Notes: a model not told the origin generated them from the sequence alone. A stretch of 64,000 nt of DNA from Thiemannella venezuelensis (GCF_014203605.1 NZ_JACHJJ010000025.1:1-64000), one strand, 5' to 3'; shown: positions 51,141 to 61,237, counted from the stretch's first letter. Numbers and translations: made by a program.

Positions 51141-53765
51141 TCAGGAGCGGTCCGGGCACTCCCTGGCACGGCGCAGGGCCTCCAGGGTCCGGCCCATGCC
51201 CGCCTGGTTGCCGAGACTGCGGTAGATGTCCAGGGCGCCGCTGAGCGGGGGGACCGCCGCCTCGCACTCCCCCGCGCCCAGGTGCGCCTCCCCGAGGTAG
51301 CGCAGGCTCCGCGCCATCCACCACCGGTCCTCCAGTTCCTCGAAGGCGTCCGCGGCCCGCCGGAGCGACCGCTCCGCCTCCCGGATCCGGCCCGCCCTCG
51401 CGTGCACCCGGCCGGCCGAGAGCTCGGCCCTGGCCACGCCCCACGAGTCGCCCAGCTTGGCCAGCAGGTCGGCGGCCTGCCGGACGTACTTCAGCTCGTT
51501 GAGCCGGTTGGCCGGGTTGCCGACCTCTCCGGCCGCGCGCAGGCAGCGGGCGAACTCCCACTCCTCCCCGCGGAGCCGGAACATCTCCGCGGCGCGGTCC
51601 AGGCTGAACCCCGCCCGGGTGAAGTGCTCCTGGGCGGCCCGGAACTCCCCCCGCTCGTGCAGGCCCCGGGCGGTGGCGCCGAGCACCTCGCCGTAGGCGC
51701 GGAGCGTCTGCGCCTCGGAGTAGCGGTTGCGGTCGTGCTCGAAGACCGCCAGGGCGTCCTCCAGCAGTTCCCTGGCCTCGTCGGACCGGCGCTGGACGAG
51801 CCGGAGCTCGGCCAGGTTGCGCTGGGTCCTGGCCGACCACCAGCGGTCCTCCTCGCTCTTGAATGCGGCGATCGCGTCGATGAGGTAGACCTGTCCCCGG
51901 TCGAGGCTCCCGTCGCTGAACAGGGCCATGCCGACCGAGCGCATCGCCCGGGCGGCCCACCACCGCTCGCCGAGCTCGGTGAAGAGGGCCAGCGCCCGCT
52001 CGGCGTCCTCGCGGGCGGACTGGTGGCCGCCCTGCCCGCCCGCCACCGCGGCCCGGTCCAGCAGCGCGATGCCCAGCGCCCGGCGGTCGCCCATGTGCCC
52101 GGCGGCCTCGCACAGCACCCCGGCCACCGTCCGCCAGTCGGACCAGTAGGCCCGCAGCGAGTGGCAGAGCGAGCAGAAGGCCCGCCCCAGGCCCCAGGCC
52201 AGCTCCCACAGCTCCCGGCTCCTCGCCTCATTGATCATGGCGACCATGGTGAGCCGCTCGGCGTTGAGCCAGTCGGCCGCCGAGACCTGGGCACGCACCG
52301 CGGCGTCCTGGTCCCCGCCCTGCCCGCCCCGCCCGCTGCGGCCCCAGTCCTGCGGCCAGCGGGCCACCGCGGCGGCCTCCGCCCGGCGGCGGTAGCCCGA
52401 CAGCACCCGCTCGACGGCGGCCCGGCCGGAACCGTCGGCGTCGTAGGAGCCGGCCAGCTCGCGGGCGAAGATCCGGACCAGGTCGTGCAGCCGGTAGCGC
52501 ATCGTGCCGGAGAAGTCGGTGCCCGAGCACTCGGCGAGCTGGGTGTCGATGAGCGCCTCCAGCTGGTCGGCGCCGTCCGGCTCGGAGGTGGCGAGCAGCT
52601 CGCCGGCGACCCAGCCGGGCACGTCCGGGGCGGTGAGCAGGCTGAGCCTGCGGAGCAGGCGGCGCTGGATGCCGGTGCAGGCGTCGTAGCTGAGCTGGAG
52701 CGAGGCGCGCACGCTCTTGTCCAGGCTGGGGGCGAGTTCGAGCTGGTCCAGGCGGCGGCGCTCGTCCCTGAGCCGCACGGCCAGCTCGCGCAGCGACCAG
52801 TTCTCCCGGGTGGCCAGGCGCCCGCCGCAGATGCTGATGGCCAGCGGCAGGCGGTCGCACATGGCGACGATCTCCCGGGCGGACTCCAGGTCGGCGGCGA
52901 TCCGGTCGTCCCCGGCCAGCCGGGCCAGCAGTTCCACGCCCTGCGCCTCGCCGAACTCCGAGAGCCGCTTGTCGTAGGTGTTGAGCAGGTGCAGCGGGTG
53001 CCTGGAGGTGATCATGACGGCGCAGTCGGGCTCGGCCGGGATCAGGTCCTTGACCTGGTCGCCGCTCTCGGCGTTGTCCAGGCCGATCAGGATCCGCTTG
53101 CCCTTGGTCCAGGTCAGCCAGAGCTTGCGCAGCTCGTCCAGGCCGCCGGGGTCGGTGGTGAGCCGGACGCCGAGCGCCCGCAGGAAACCGGTCAGCACCT
53201 CCTCGGGCCTGATCGGGGCGTCCACCTCGCCGCGCAGGTCCGCGTAGAGCCGCCCGTCGGGGAACCGGCCGGCGACCTCGTGGCTGAACCTGGTCACCAG
53301 CATGGACTTGCCGACGCCGCCCCTGCCGTACACCGAGACGACCAGCGGCGAGGCGCCCTCCTCCTGGCCGCGCGGGCGGCGCCACCGGGCGAGCACCTCG
53401 CGCAGCTCGGCCAGCGAATCGGTCCGGCCGGTGAAGTGCGCGGGGACCGGCGGCCACTGGTCGGGCGGCCGCCAGGAGAGGTCGGGCGGGGCGTCGGACA
53501 GGGCGGGCCGCCGGTCGGTCGTGGCCCAGGTCAGCAGGCCGACCAGAACCCCGGCGAGCACGGTGATGGCGACCTTCACCGAGGTGGGCAGGTCCCACAC
53601 GTCCAGGGAGGTGGCGAGGACGCTGGCCACCGCGGCGGCGAGCCCGGCCGCGGCGGGCGCCGCCAGGGCCCGGCTCCTGCCCGGCCCGGCGTACGGCTTG
53701 TCGTCGTGGTGGCCGGCCTGCGGCCTGCCGTCGTGGCGGTCAGGGACGTGCGGCGAGCCTGGCAT
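51141..53765 (-). CDS. Membrane-anchored STAND ATPase with TPR repeats
   Basis: The 874-residue protein has two N-terminal membrane helices (about 36-52 and 64-81). The NB-ARC domain follows, with Walker A YGRGGVGKS (Lys153), a Walker B-like ILIGLDN (Leu-Asp in place of Asp-Asp), TSRHPL and CDRLPLAISICGG. A winged-helix-like segment spans about 340-420, and TPR repeats run from about 460 to the end. It resembles the central part of AfsR/SARP regulators but has no SARP DNA-binding domain. A signalling or defence-sensor role at the membrane is inferred. Confidence 0.9.
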   Translation of the reverse strand: MPGSPHVPDRHDGRPQAGHHDDKPYAGPGRSRALAAPAAAGLAAAVASVLATSLDVWDLPTSVKVAITVLAGVLVGLLTWATTDRRPALSDAPPDLSWRPPDQWPPVPAHFTGRTDSLAELREVLARWRRPRGQEEGASPLVVSVYGRGGVGKSMLVTRFSHEVAGRFPDGRLYADLRGEVDAPIRPEEVLTGFLRALGVRLTTDPGGLDELRKLWLTWTKGKRILIGLDNAESGDQVKDLIPAEPDCAVMITSRHPLHLLNTYDKRLSEFGEAQGVELLARLAGDDRIAADLESAREIVAMCDRLPLAISICGGRLATRENWSLRELAVRLRDERRRLDQLELAPSLDKSVRASLQLSYDACTGIQRRLLRRLSLLTAPDVPGWVAGELLATSEPDGADQLEALIDTQLAECSGTDFSGTMRYRLHDLVRIFARELAGSYDADGSGRAAVERVLSGYRRRAEAAAVARWPQDWGRSGRGGQGGDQDAAVRAQVSAADWLNAERLTMVAMINEARSRELWELAWGLGRAFCSLCHSLRAYWSDWRTVAGVLCEAAGHMGDRRALGIALLDRAAVAGGQGGHQSAREDAERALALFTELGERWWAARAMRSVGMALFSDGSLDRGQVYLIDAIAAFKSEEDRWWSARTQRNLAELRLVQRRSDEARELLEDALAVFEHDRNRYSEAQTLRAYGEVLGATARGLHERGEFRAAQEHFTRAGFSLDRAAEMFRLRGEEWEFARCLRAAGEVGNPANRLNELKYVRQAADLLAKLGDSWGVARAELSAGRVHARAGRIREAERSLRRAADAFEELEDRWWMARSLRYLGEAHLGAGECEAAVPPLSGALDIYRSLGNQAGMGRTLEALRRARECPDRS

Positions 53766-53863
53766 GCGCTCCCCCGGGGAAGGCCGCGCCCCCGACGCGG
53801 TCAGCGTGTCATCTCAAGATTCATTCAAGCAGACGCAAAGCCGGTGGTCCCCTTCGGAGGTGA

Positions 53864-53879
53864 TACCGACCGGTCGGTA
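53864..53879. promoter_or_regulatory. Perfect 16-bp palindrome, TetR-type operator
   Basis: TACCGACCGGTCGGTA is perfectly symmetric and ends 12 bases before the acyl-CoA dehydrogenase start. The ACCGACCGGTCGGT core is the common operator form of actinomycete TetR-family lipid regulators. No tetR gene is in the window. Confidence 0.7.
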
Positions 53880-53891
53880 CACTGATATGCC

Positions 53892-55037
53892 ATGAAACGT
53901 ACTCTCTACGGTCCCGACCACGACGCCTTCCGCGCGTCGGTCCGGGAGTTCGTCGCCCGCTCGGTCGCCCCGCGCGCCGAGGAGTTCATCGAGAACCGGA
54001 TGATCGGACGCGAGGTCTGGCTGGAGGCCGGGCGGCAGGGCTTCCTCGGCCTGGAGGTCCCGGAGGAGTACGGCGGGAGCGCGGCCGGGGACTACCGCTT
54101 CAACGCGGTGCTGGGCGAGGAGCTGTCCGCGCAGAGCGCGGCCCTGTCCTCCAGCTTCGGCATCCACTACGACGTGGTCGCGCCGTACCTGGTGGAGCTG
54201 ACCACCGAGGAGCAGAAGAAGCGCTGGCTGCCGCGCTTCTGCTCCGGTGAGATGATCACGGCCATCGGCATGACCGAGCCGAGCGGCGGCTCCGACCTGG
54301 CCGCGCTGCGCACCACCGCGGTCCGCGACGGCTCCGACTGGATCGTCAACGGCTCCAAGACGTTCATCACCAACGGCTACTGCGCCGACCTGGTCGTGGT
54401 CGCCGCCCGGACCAGCCCGGAGAAGCGGGCCAAGGGCATCACGCTGTTCGCGCTGGAGACCGGGATGGAGGGCTTCACGCGGGGCCGCAAGCTCGACAAG
54501 GTGGGCCAGCCGGAGGCCGACACCGCCGAGCTGTTCTTCGAGAACGTGCGCGTGCCCGGCGAGAACGTGATCGGCGAGGTCGACCGGGGCTTCATCGCGA
54601 TGATGGAGCGGCTCCCGCAGGAGCGGCTCGGCTCGGCGGTGGCGAACCTGGCGCACGCGGCGGCCGTGCTGACCGAGACGCTGGGCTACGTCAAGGAGCG
54701 CAAGGCCTTCGGCCAGGCGGTCGGCTCCTTCCAGCACAACAAGTTCGTCCTGGCCGACCTGGTCACCAAGGTCGAGGTCTCCCAGGCCTTCGTGGACCAG
54801 TGCACCGCGGCGCACGCCGAGGGGGAGCTGAGCGCCGTCGACGCCGCCAAGGCCAAGATGTGGACCTCCGAGGTGCAGAACGAGGTGCTGGACGCCTGCG
54901 TGCAGCTGTTCGGCGGCTACGGCTACATGAAGGAGTACCGCGTGGCCCGCGCCTGGATGGACGCGCGGGTGACCCGCATCTGGGCCGGGTCCAACGAGAT
55001 CATGCGCGAGATCATCGGCCGCGACCTGGGCCTCTAG
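53892..55037 (+). CDS. Acyl-CoA dehydrogenase
   Basis: This full-length FadE protein (381 residues) has EEYGGS near 56, the FAD motif GMTEPSGGSDLAAL near 123 and NGSKTFITNG near 150. The C-terminal QLFGGYGYMKEY (with catalytic glutamate upstream of it) and AGSNEIMREI complete the pattern. It introduces a double bond in acyl-CoA with electrons passing to ETF. It stands alone, downstream of a perfect palindrome that suggests TetR control by a distant regulator. Confidence 0.94.
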   Translation: MKRTLYGPDHDAFRASVREFVARSVAPRAEEFIENRMIGREVWLEAGRQGFLGLEVPEEYGGSAAGDYRFNAVLGEELSAQSAALSSSFGIHYDVVAPYLVELTTEEQKKRWLPRFCSGEMITAIGMTEPSGGSDLAALRTTAVRDGSDWIVNGSKTFITNGYCADLVVVAARTSPEKRAKGITLFALETGMEGFTRGRKLDKVGQPEADTAELFFENVRVPGENVIGEVDRGFIAMMERLPQERLGSAVANLAHAAAVLTETLGYVKERKAFGQAVGSFQHNKFVLADLVTKVEVSQAFVDQCTAAHAEGELSAVDAAKAKMWTSEVQNEVLDACVQLFGGYGYMKEYRVARAWMDARVTRIWAGSNEIMREIIGRDLGL

Positions 55038-55135
55038 GCGGTCCCGGACCCGGCGGGCCGCCGGGGGGGCCGCCCCGGCGGCCCGGCCCGGTGGAGGGGG
55101 GTACGGCGGGCGCGCCGTACCCCCGTGCGGTTCCG

Positions 55136-57235
55136 TCACAGACCTGCCACGTGGCAGGTCGCCCTGGCCGTCTTCGAGGGGTCGCTCTCGGAGACGGCGG
55201 TCAGCGTCACCTTGGCCAGCCGGCTGCCGCCCGGCGCCCGCAGGGCGTGGACGGCCGCCGTCGTGTGCCGGCCGGACTCCGCGGCCGCCAGCTCGTTCGG
55301 GAGCGAGACCGTCCAGCCGCGGCCCTCGACGGCGGCCGAGAGCCGGTAGACGTCACTGCCCAGGTAGGCGCGCACGTCCTCGGGGTGCTGCCCCTGGGCG
55401 GGAGCCTTGGCGCCGGTGTTGAACAGCGGGAAGCGACAGGTCGAGTACCCCTTGCCGGGGACGGGGATCCCCGCGGCCGGGAGCAGCCGCACGCCGCGCC
55501 TGGCCGGGCCCGCCCCGTCCAGGGAGCGGATCGCGACCGTGTAGGAGAGCACGCCCGTACGGTCGCGGTGCACGTCCAGCACGTAGAAGTGCAGGCGGTT
55601 GGCCTCGTCGACGTACTCGAACTCGCTGCCGGAGCCGGTCCCCGCGTGGAACAGGGCGTCCGAGAGCTGGCGGTAGTCGCCGATCGTGATGGGCACGGCG
55701 GTGCCGTCCGGCAGGACGTAGTCGGTCATCCCGATGTCCTGGGGGTTGGCGTCGATGACCCACTCGAACGGGGCCCGGTCGGCGTTCTTGGTCTTGGCCA
55801 GCAGCACGCCGGAGTCCGGGGTGAAGGAGTCGGCGCCCATCCGGTCGACGACCTCGACGGTGTAGTTCTCGTAGCCGCCGCCGTCGCAGAACGGGTCGGC
55901 GGCCACGTCGCAGGCCGGGCTCCGGTCGCCGGTGTCGAAGGCGACGTTGATCCCCGCCAGCCCGTTCTCACCCGGCTGCACGGTGCGGGCGGTCACCCTG
56001 GCGACCACCGCGCCGGACTCGTCGAGCGCCTCGCGCGACAGGCGCAGGACGTTCTTCTCGTCGACCATCTCCAGTTTGATCTTGTTGCGGAGCATGTGCT
56101 GGGCGCCCATCGAGCCGCCGCCGGTGGGCGGGATCGTCCAGCGGCTGTGCGGGCCGCCGGGGCCGTTGAAGCTGCCCCGGCTGAGCATCTCCCAGATGCC
56201 GGTGTAGGAGCGGCGCGGCGGCACCCCGAACGGGTTGTTGTAGTTGTCGCCGATGCCGAGGATGTGGCTGAGCTCGTGGGCGTAGACGCCCTGGCCCGAG
56301 CTCTCGGCCTGGGTCGAGGAGCCGCCGCCGGCGTTGGGCCAGATGGAGGCGGCCGAGGCCCAGGAGGTCCACTCGACGTAGCGGGTCCTGGCCCAGTTGG
56401 GCAGGGCCGGGTCCGGCGGGCCGAAGTCGTCGGTCACCGCCTCCTTGGTCGGGAACTTGATCGGCCCGAACTCCTGCCAGGTGGCCGACTCGTCCTGCCC
56501 GGCGCTCAGGTAGAAGACGAAGTCGAACCCGGCGGGGACCTCCTCGCCCACGTCGGCGGTCCACGCGGCCCGCCCGTCGGTCCTGATGTTCCTGGTGCAG
56601 GTGTCCCCGGCCGGGCAGGCCGTGCCGCCCTGGAACTCCATGGCGTACTCGTGGGACTTGCCGGGCATCTGGTACGGCCCGAAGGCGGTCAGGTCGACGC
56701 CGTAGCGCCCGCCGGAGTCCTCCATCCAGTACTCGTGGATGGTGTGGCCGCGGTTGAGCCGGTTCGGAGTGTTGAGGAAGTCCTTGTAGAACCCGGCGAC
56801 CTGCTCGCGCGGGACGTCGTGGGCCTCGGCGCTGGGGTTGCCGAAGACCGTCGACCCCTTCGGCCGGGTGACCACGAACGGCTGGCCGGGGTAGTCGAGC
56901 AGGACCAGCGCGCCGCGGAAGGTGCGTACGGAGCCCTGGACCGCCGGATCGGCCCAGTTCGTGCCCGGGGGCTTGACGTAGTCGGCCCACGTCATGTGGT
57001 CCGGGTTCTTCCAGTTCTGCGGATCGATCGGGGCGGGGGCGCCGGGCCGGCCGCCGCGCAGCGCGGCCGCCGGGGCGTCCTGCTGCCAGGGCTGCTGCTG
57101 CGGCCAGTGGTTCAGCCGCCAGGGGTGTTCTGGGTCGGGGGCGGGTTCGGCGGACGCGGGGATGGAGGCGAGGCCGAGAGGGAGCAGGATCACTGCCGCG
57201 ATCAGCGCCTTCGCCAACCTGGGGGGTTTGATCAC
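55136..57235 (-). CDS. Secreted M6-family metalloprotease
   Basis: The 699-residue protein has a Sec signal peptide (ending near ASA at residue 29). It belongs to the immune inhibitor A-type M6 proteases. The zinc site is HELSHILGIGDNYN: His320, Glu321 and His324, with a further acidic ligand downstream in GIGDN. Cysteine pairs at about 213-220 and 446-454 suggest disulfides. It degrades proteins outside the cell, probably for nutrition. A short AT-rich promoter precedes it. Confidence 0.93.
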   Translation of the reverse strand: MIKPPRLAKALIAAVILLPLGLASIPASAEPAPDPEHPWRLNHWPQQQPWQQDAPAAALRGGRPGAPAPIDPQNWKNPDHMTWADYVKPPGTNWADPAVQGSVRTFRGALVLLDYPGQPFVVTRPKGSTVFGNPSAEAHDVPREQVAGFYKDFLNTPNRLNRGHTIHEYWMEDSGGRYGVDLTAFGPYQMPGKSHEYAMEFQGGTACPAGDTCTRNIRTDGRAAWTADVGEEVPAGFDFVFYLSAGQDESATWQEFGPIKFPTKEAVTDDFGPPDPALPNWARTRYVEWTSWASAASIWPNAGGGSSTQAESSGQGVYAHELSHILGIGDNYNNPFGVPPRRSYTGIWEMLSRGSFNGPGGPHSRWTIPPTGGGSMGAQHMLRNKIKLEMVDEKNVLRLSREALDESGAVVARVTARTVQPGENGLAGINVAFDTGDRSPACDVAADPFCDGGGYENYTVEVVDRMGADSFTPDSGVLLAKTKNADRAPFEWVIDANPQDIGMTDYVLPDGTAVPITIGDYRQLSDALFHAGTGSGSEFEYVDEANRLHFYVLDVHRDRTGVLSYTVAIRSLDGAGPARRGVRLLPAAGIPVPGKGYSTCRFPLFNTGAKAPAQGQHPEDVRAYLGSDVYRLSAAVEGRGWTVSLPNELAAAESGRHTTAAVHALRAPGGSRLAKVTLTAVSESDPSKTARATCHVAGL

Positions 57236-57288
57236 GATAAATGACGCTATAGATCTCTTTACAGGAGATCAACGGTCTGCGGTAAGGA

Positions 57289-59856
57289 TCAGGCTCCGGA
57301 CGCCTCCGCAGGCGGCGCGGATCCGGGCGAGGAGGGCGGGTCGGCCGGCAGCCGTACGACGAAGACCGTCCCGCCCTCGTCCCCGGGCCGGGCCGCGATC
57401 GTGCCGCCGTGCGCGGTGACGATCGCCCGGGTGATGGCCAGGCCCAGCCCGGTGCCCTTGACCCCCGACTCCAGCGCGGTGGAGGCGCGGAAGAAGCGGG
57501 TGAACAGCTGCGGGTACTGCTCGGGGGGAATGCCGATGCCCGTGTCGGCGATGCTCAGCACCACCTCGCCGCCCTCGCGCCCGGCGGTGACGGTGACGGC
57601 GCCGCCGTCGGGGGTGTACTTGATCGCGTTGGACAGCAGGTTGTCCAGCGCCTGGCGCAGCCGTACCGGGTCGGCGTGCACGGGCAGCAGGCCCGCCGGC
57701 TCGACACTGACCGTCAGCCGCTTGGCCTGGGCGGCGGGCCGGTGCTCGTCGGCGGCCAGGCGCACCAGCCGGGCCAGCGACACGGGGCGGGGGTCGATGT
57801 CGACGTGCCCGGCGTCGAAGCGCGCCAGGTCCAGCAGGTCGTCGACCAGGTTCTGCAGGTGGGCGCTCTTGCGGTCGATGACGTCGGCGAACAGGCGGTG
57901 CTCACCGGTGAGCTCGGGGTCCCCGGCGAGCATCTCGGCGTAGCCGCGGATGGTGCCGACGGGATTGCGCAGCTCGTGGCTGACCACCGCCACCAGTTCG
58001 TCCTTCATCCGGTCGAGTTCCTGCAGCCGGCGGACCTGCTGCCGCTCCCTGGCGAGCAGCAGCTCGCGCTCCTCGGCCAGGTAGTGGCGCTCGGTGATGT
58101 CGGTGGAGATGCCGTCGATGAGCAGCCGGTCGCCCTCCCGGCGGGGCGTCGCGCGGCTCCACACCCAGCGGGTGACCCCGTCCAGGCCGATGAAGCGGCA
58201 CTCGACCTCGGCTGCTCTCCCGGAGGCGAGCGTGGTGTGGAACTCGGTGAAGACGGCCAGGTCGTCGGGGTGGAGGCGCTCACGGGTGACGGCGACCATG
58301 TCGGAGCCGACGGGAGGCGTGCCGCCGAACACCTTGGTGCTGTTGGACGGGACGTACACCGGCTTGATCACCCCGTCCGCGGCCACCTCGACGCTCCACA
58401 CATGGTCGTCGATCTTGGTGACGACCTGCTCGAAGCGGCGGCGGCTGGCGGCGAGGGTCAGCGTCAGCTCCTCGGCGCGGCGCCGTTCCATGTACCGGCC
58501 GACGTGGGCGCAGATCCCGTCGAGCAGCCCGGCCAGGTCGTCGTCGGGCTCCTGGACGGTGTCGGAGAAGAAGGTCAGCACGCCCAGCACCTGCCGGCCG
58601 CTGCGGACGGGCAGCGCCATGGCGGCGCGCAGGCCGACCCGGAGCACGGCCGGTTTGCGGATGAAGTCGCGCGGGTCGGCGCGCAGGTCGGGGATCCAGA
58701 TCTCGTGGCCGGCCGCCCACGCCAGCCCCGCCAGCCCCTCTCCGCGGTGGAACGACGACGGCTGGTCCCTGGTGAGCGGGGACAGGTCCCGGCCCGGCCC
58801 GGTCCACAGGCCGGTGCGGGAGATGAGATCGCCGCCGGGCTCGACCTGCCAGTACTCGCCGCACGCCCAGCCCAGCACGCCGGTGACCGCGGCGGTCACG
58901 TCGGCGGCGGCCTGCTCGGCGGAGCCCGCGTCGGCCAGCGCCTGGGCCACGGCCTGCTGCGCGTCGCGCAGGACCGCGATCCGGCGCCGGTCGGTGATGT
59001 CGTGCAGGAACAGGTGGTAGACCGGTTCGCCGCGCTCGCTGCAGGCCTGCAGGACCACCTCGGCGTGGAACTCCTGCCCGGTCCGGTCCACGACGGTCAG
59101 CTCCAGCCGCCTCCCGTCCAGCGCCGCGCCGCCGCCGCGTCCCTGGATCAGGGCCTCGCCGTAGGACCGCCGCAGCCGCTCCGGCATGATCAGGTCGCTG
59201 ACCGGCCGGCCCACGGCCTCGGCGGGCGACCAGCCGAACAGCCGCTCGGCCGCGGCGTTCCACGCCGTCACGGCCCCGCCGCCGTCGATCGAGACGAAGG
59301 CGTCCGGGGCCCGGTCGAGCACCGTCTGCATCCGCGTCTCCGACAGTTGCGCCTCGGTCCTGGCGAGCCGCAGCGCGATCTCCGACTCCGCGATCGCGGC
59401 GAGGTTCTCGAGTTCCTCCAGCTCTTCCCGGCTCCACCGGCGGGGTTCGGCGTCGACCACGCAGAGCGTGCCCAGCACCTGGTCGCCGGAGGCGTGCAGC
59501 GGAACCCCGGCGTAGGCCGCCACCTCGCCCTCGGACACGGCGGAGAGGCCGCACCACCGCCTGTCGGCCCTCGCGTCGGCCACGATCAGCGGCTCGTCGG
59601 CGACCACGACGTGGACGCACATGGACTGCGACAGGGGAGTGTCCCGCACCGCCTGCCGCACGCCGGGTCCCGCCGCGCTGACGACCACCTGCCGGTCCAG
59701 GTCGATCAGGGACACCATCGCGGCGGACGCCTCCAGCAACCGGGCCGTCAGCCGGGTGACCCGGTCCAGCGACGGCACCGGGGCGGCGTCGAGCAGGCCG
59801 GTGGCGCGCAGCGCCTGCAGCCGCCGCGCGTCGCGAACACGATCCGCCGTCTCCAC
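57289..59856 (-). CDS. Hybrid-sensor histidine kinase with GAF and PAS domains
   Basis: This cytosolic kinase (855 residues) contains in order: GAF (about 20-165), PAS (170-290, with VLDRAPDAFVSIDGGGAV), a second GAF (300-455), a second PAS/PAC (470-595), HisKA with His627 in VVSHELRNP, and the ATPase domain with DNLLSNAIKY, ADTGIGIP and GTGLGLAI. It has no membrane segment. A partner response regulator is not adjacent, so it is an orphan. Inputs may be redox, light or small molecules bound by the GAF and PAS domains. Confidence 0.94.
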   Translation of the reverse strand: METADRVRDARRLQALRATGLLDAAPVPSLDRVTRLTARLLEASAAMVSLIDLDRQVVVSAAGPGVRQAVRDTPLSQSMCVHVVVADEPLIVADARADRRWCGLSAVSEGEVAAYAGVPLHASGDQVLGTLCVVDAEPRRWSREELEELENLAAIAESEIALRLARTEAQLSETRMQTVLDRAPDAFVSIDGGGAVTAWNAAAERLFGWSPAEAVGRPVSDLIMPERLRRSYGEALIQGRGGGAALDGRRLELTVVDRTGQEFHAEVVLQACSERGEPVYHLFLHDITDRRRIAVLRDAQQAVAQALADAGSAEQAAADVTAAVTGVLGWACGEYWQVEPGGDLISRTGLWTGPGRDLSPLTRDQPSSFHRGEGLAGLAWAAGHEIWIPDLRADPRDFIRKPAVLRVGLRAAMALPVRSGRQVLGVLTFFSDTVQEPDDDLAGLLDGICAHVGRYMERRRAEELTLTLAASRRRFEQVVTKIDDHVWSVEVAADGVIKPVYVPSNSTKVFGGTPPVGSDMVAVTRERLHPDDLAVFTEFHTTLASGRAAEVECRFIGLDGVTRWVWSRATPRREGDRLLIDGISTDITERHYLAEERELLLARERQQVRRLQELDRMKDELVAVVSHELRNPVGTIRGYAEMLAGDPELTGEHRLFADVIDRKSAHLQNLVDDLLDLARFDAGHVDIDPRPVSLARLVRLAADEHRPAAQAKRLTVSVEPAGLLPVHADPVRLRQALDNLLSNAIKYTPDGGAVTVTAGREGGEVVLSIADTGIGIPPEQYPQLFTRFFRASTALESGVKGTGLGLAITRAIVTAHGGTIAARPGDEGGTVFVVRLPADPPSSPGSAPPAEASGA

Positions 59857-60106
59857 GATCCGTCCCCCCGCGCTGTCCGCACCCGCCGAACCAGGCCCCA
59901 GCAGCCACGTTAGGCAGTGGAAGGGCGCAAGGCCGCAGATACCCCCCGGATCCGCCGCCGGGCGTGGCGGAGCGGACGCACGCCGGTTCCGGGGCCGCGG
60001 GCCGCCCCGCGCAACCGGCCGGCCCCGGGAACCCTCAGGATGATTGAGAAGTGCCGACAGATCCCTTTAATCTCTCCCAAGGGGACGACCAGACGGGAGC
60101 ATCCAC

Positions 60107-61237
60107 ATGCCCATGCGTGCCGGACCGCTCTCCGGCGCGCACGCGCTCCCCGCGGTGACGGTGCACAGCGCTCCGCTGGTCCTGACCGTCTCCGGGCCGC
60201 CGGTCGCCGACGGCGCGCTCGCCGTCCGGAGCGGCCGGGTGGTCGCCGTCGGTCCCCGCGAGGAGATCGAGGCCGCCTATCCCGGCTCCGGGCCGACGCG
60301 CTGGCCCGGCATGATCGTTCCCGGGCTGGTCGACGCGCACGTCCGGCTCGGCCGCGGTCTCCTGTCCGCCTCCGCCCACGGCGTCACCGCGGCCGGAGGC
60401 GTGGCCGCCGACCTGGACGCCGCCTCCCTGCCCGGCGAGGCCGCTCTGGCAGGGGTGACCTACCTGGAGACGCGCTGCGCGAGCGAGGTCCTCTGGGAGG
60501 CGGGCGAGCGCGACCGGCTCATCACCGCCATCCGCGAGGTCGACCATCCGGGGATCATCGGCATCGCCGCGCACTCCCCCGACCCCCTGGTCCTGGAGGA
60601 CCTGGCCATCCTGTCCCGGACGTTCGGCCTGCGGCTCCTGGTCGAGCTCGGTCACCGCCCCGCCGCCCCGCCGGACGCCGGATCCCCGGACGAGGCGTTC
60701 CCGGGCGCCCGGCCCCTGAGCCCCGCGTTCCTCGAGGAGGTGGGCGCCCTCGGCCCCGGCACCCACGTGGCGCTCTCCGCCCCGCTCGACGAGGCCGACC
60801 GCAAGCTCCTGCGCGTCCGGGGCACCGTCGCGGCCGTCACCTCCCCGTTCGCCGCCGAAGGACTGCTGGACGGCGGGAACCCGGTCGCCCTCGGCACCCG
60901 CGCCGGCGGCGACCCGCTGGCCGCCGCCCGCCGGATCAGCCGCGCGCTCCCCCGCGACCCCGGCCTGGACCGCCTCCTGATCGAGGCCCTGACCCTCGGC
61001 GGCGCCCGGGCCCTCGGCCTGGCCGACGGTCCCGGTCGCCTGGGCCGCCTGGAACCGGGCAGCCGCGCCGACTTCGCCGTCTTCGCGGTCGAGGCCGACG
61101 CGGCGGCCGCCTGCACCGCCCTGCTCCACGCCGGCCCGGGCCGCTGCCTGGCCGCCTACACCGCAGGCCGCCCCGCCTGGCGGCGTACGGCCCCGCGGCA
61201 GACCGCCGGACCGGCGGACGCCACCGCCACCGCATGA
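60107..61237 (+). CDS. Degenerate amidohydrolase-like protein
   Basis: The 376-residue protein has the amidohydrolase N-terminal beta domain (LAVRSGRVVAVGPREEI) and then PGLVDAHVRLGRG, where the first metal-binding HxH is reduced to His78-x-Arg80. The late GTD(x)S motif is also changed (GTRAGGDPL). Only scattered His remain (DHPGIIG, AAHSPDP, LGHRP). The C-terminal LTLGGARALGL and RLEPGSRADFAVF are normal for the family. It may have lost metal catalysis or use another mechanism. The gene stands alone. Confidence 0.8.
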   Translation: MPMRAGPLSGAHALPAVTVHSAPLVLTVSGPPVADGALAVRSGRVVAVGPREEIEAAYPGSGPTRWPGMIVPGLVDAHVRLGRGLLSASAHGVTAAGGVAADLDAASLPGEAALAGVTYLETRCASEVLWEAGERDRLITAIREVDHPGIIGIAAHSPDPLVLEDLAILSRTFGLRLLVELGHRPAAPPDAGSPDEAFPGARPLSPAFLEEVGALGPGTHVALSAPLDEADRKLLRVRGTVAAVTSPFAAEGLLDGGNPVALGTRAGGDPLAAARRISRALPRDPGLDRLLIEALTLGGARALGLADGPGRLGRLEPGSRADFAVFAVEADAAAACTALLHAGPGRCLAAYTAGRPAWRRTAPRQTAGPADATATA

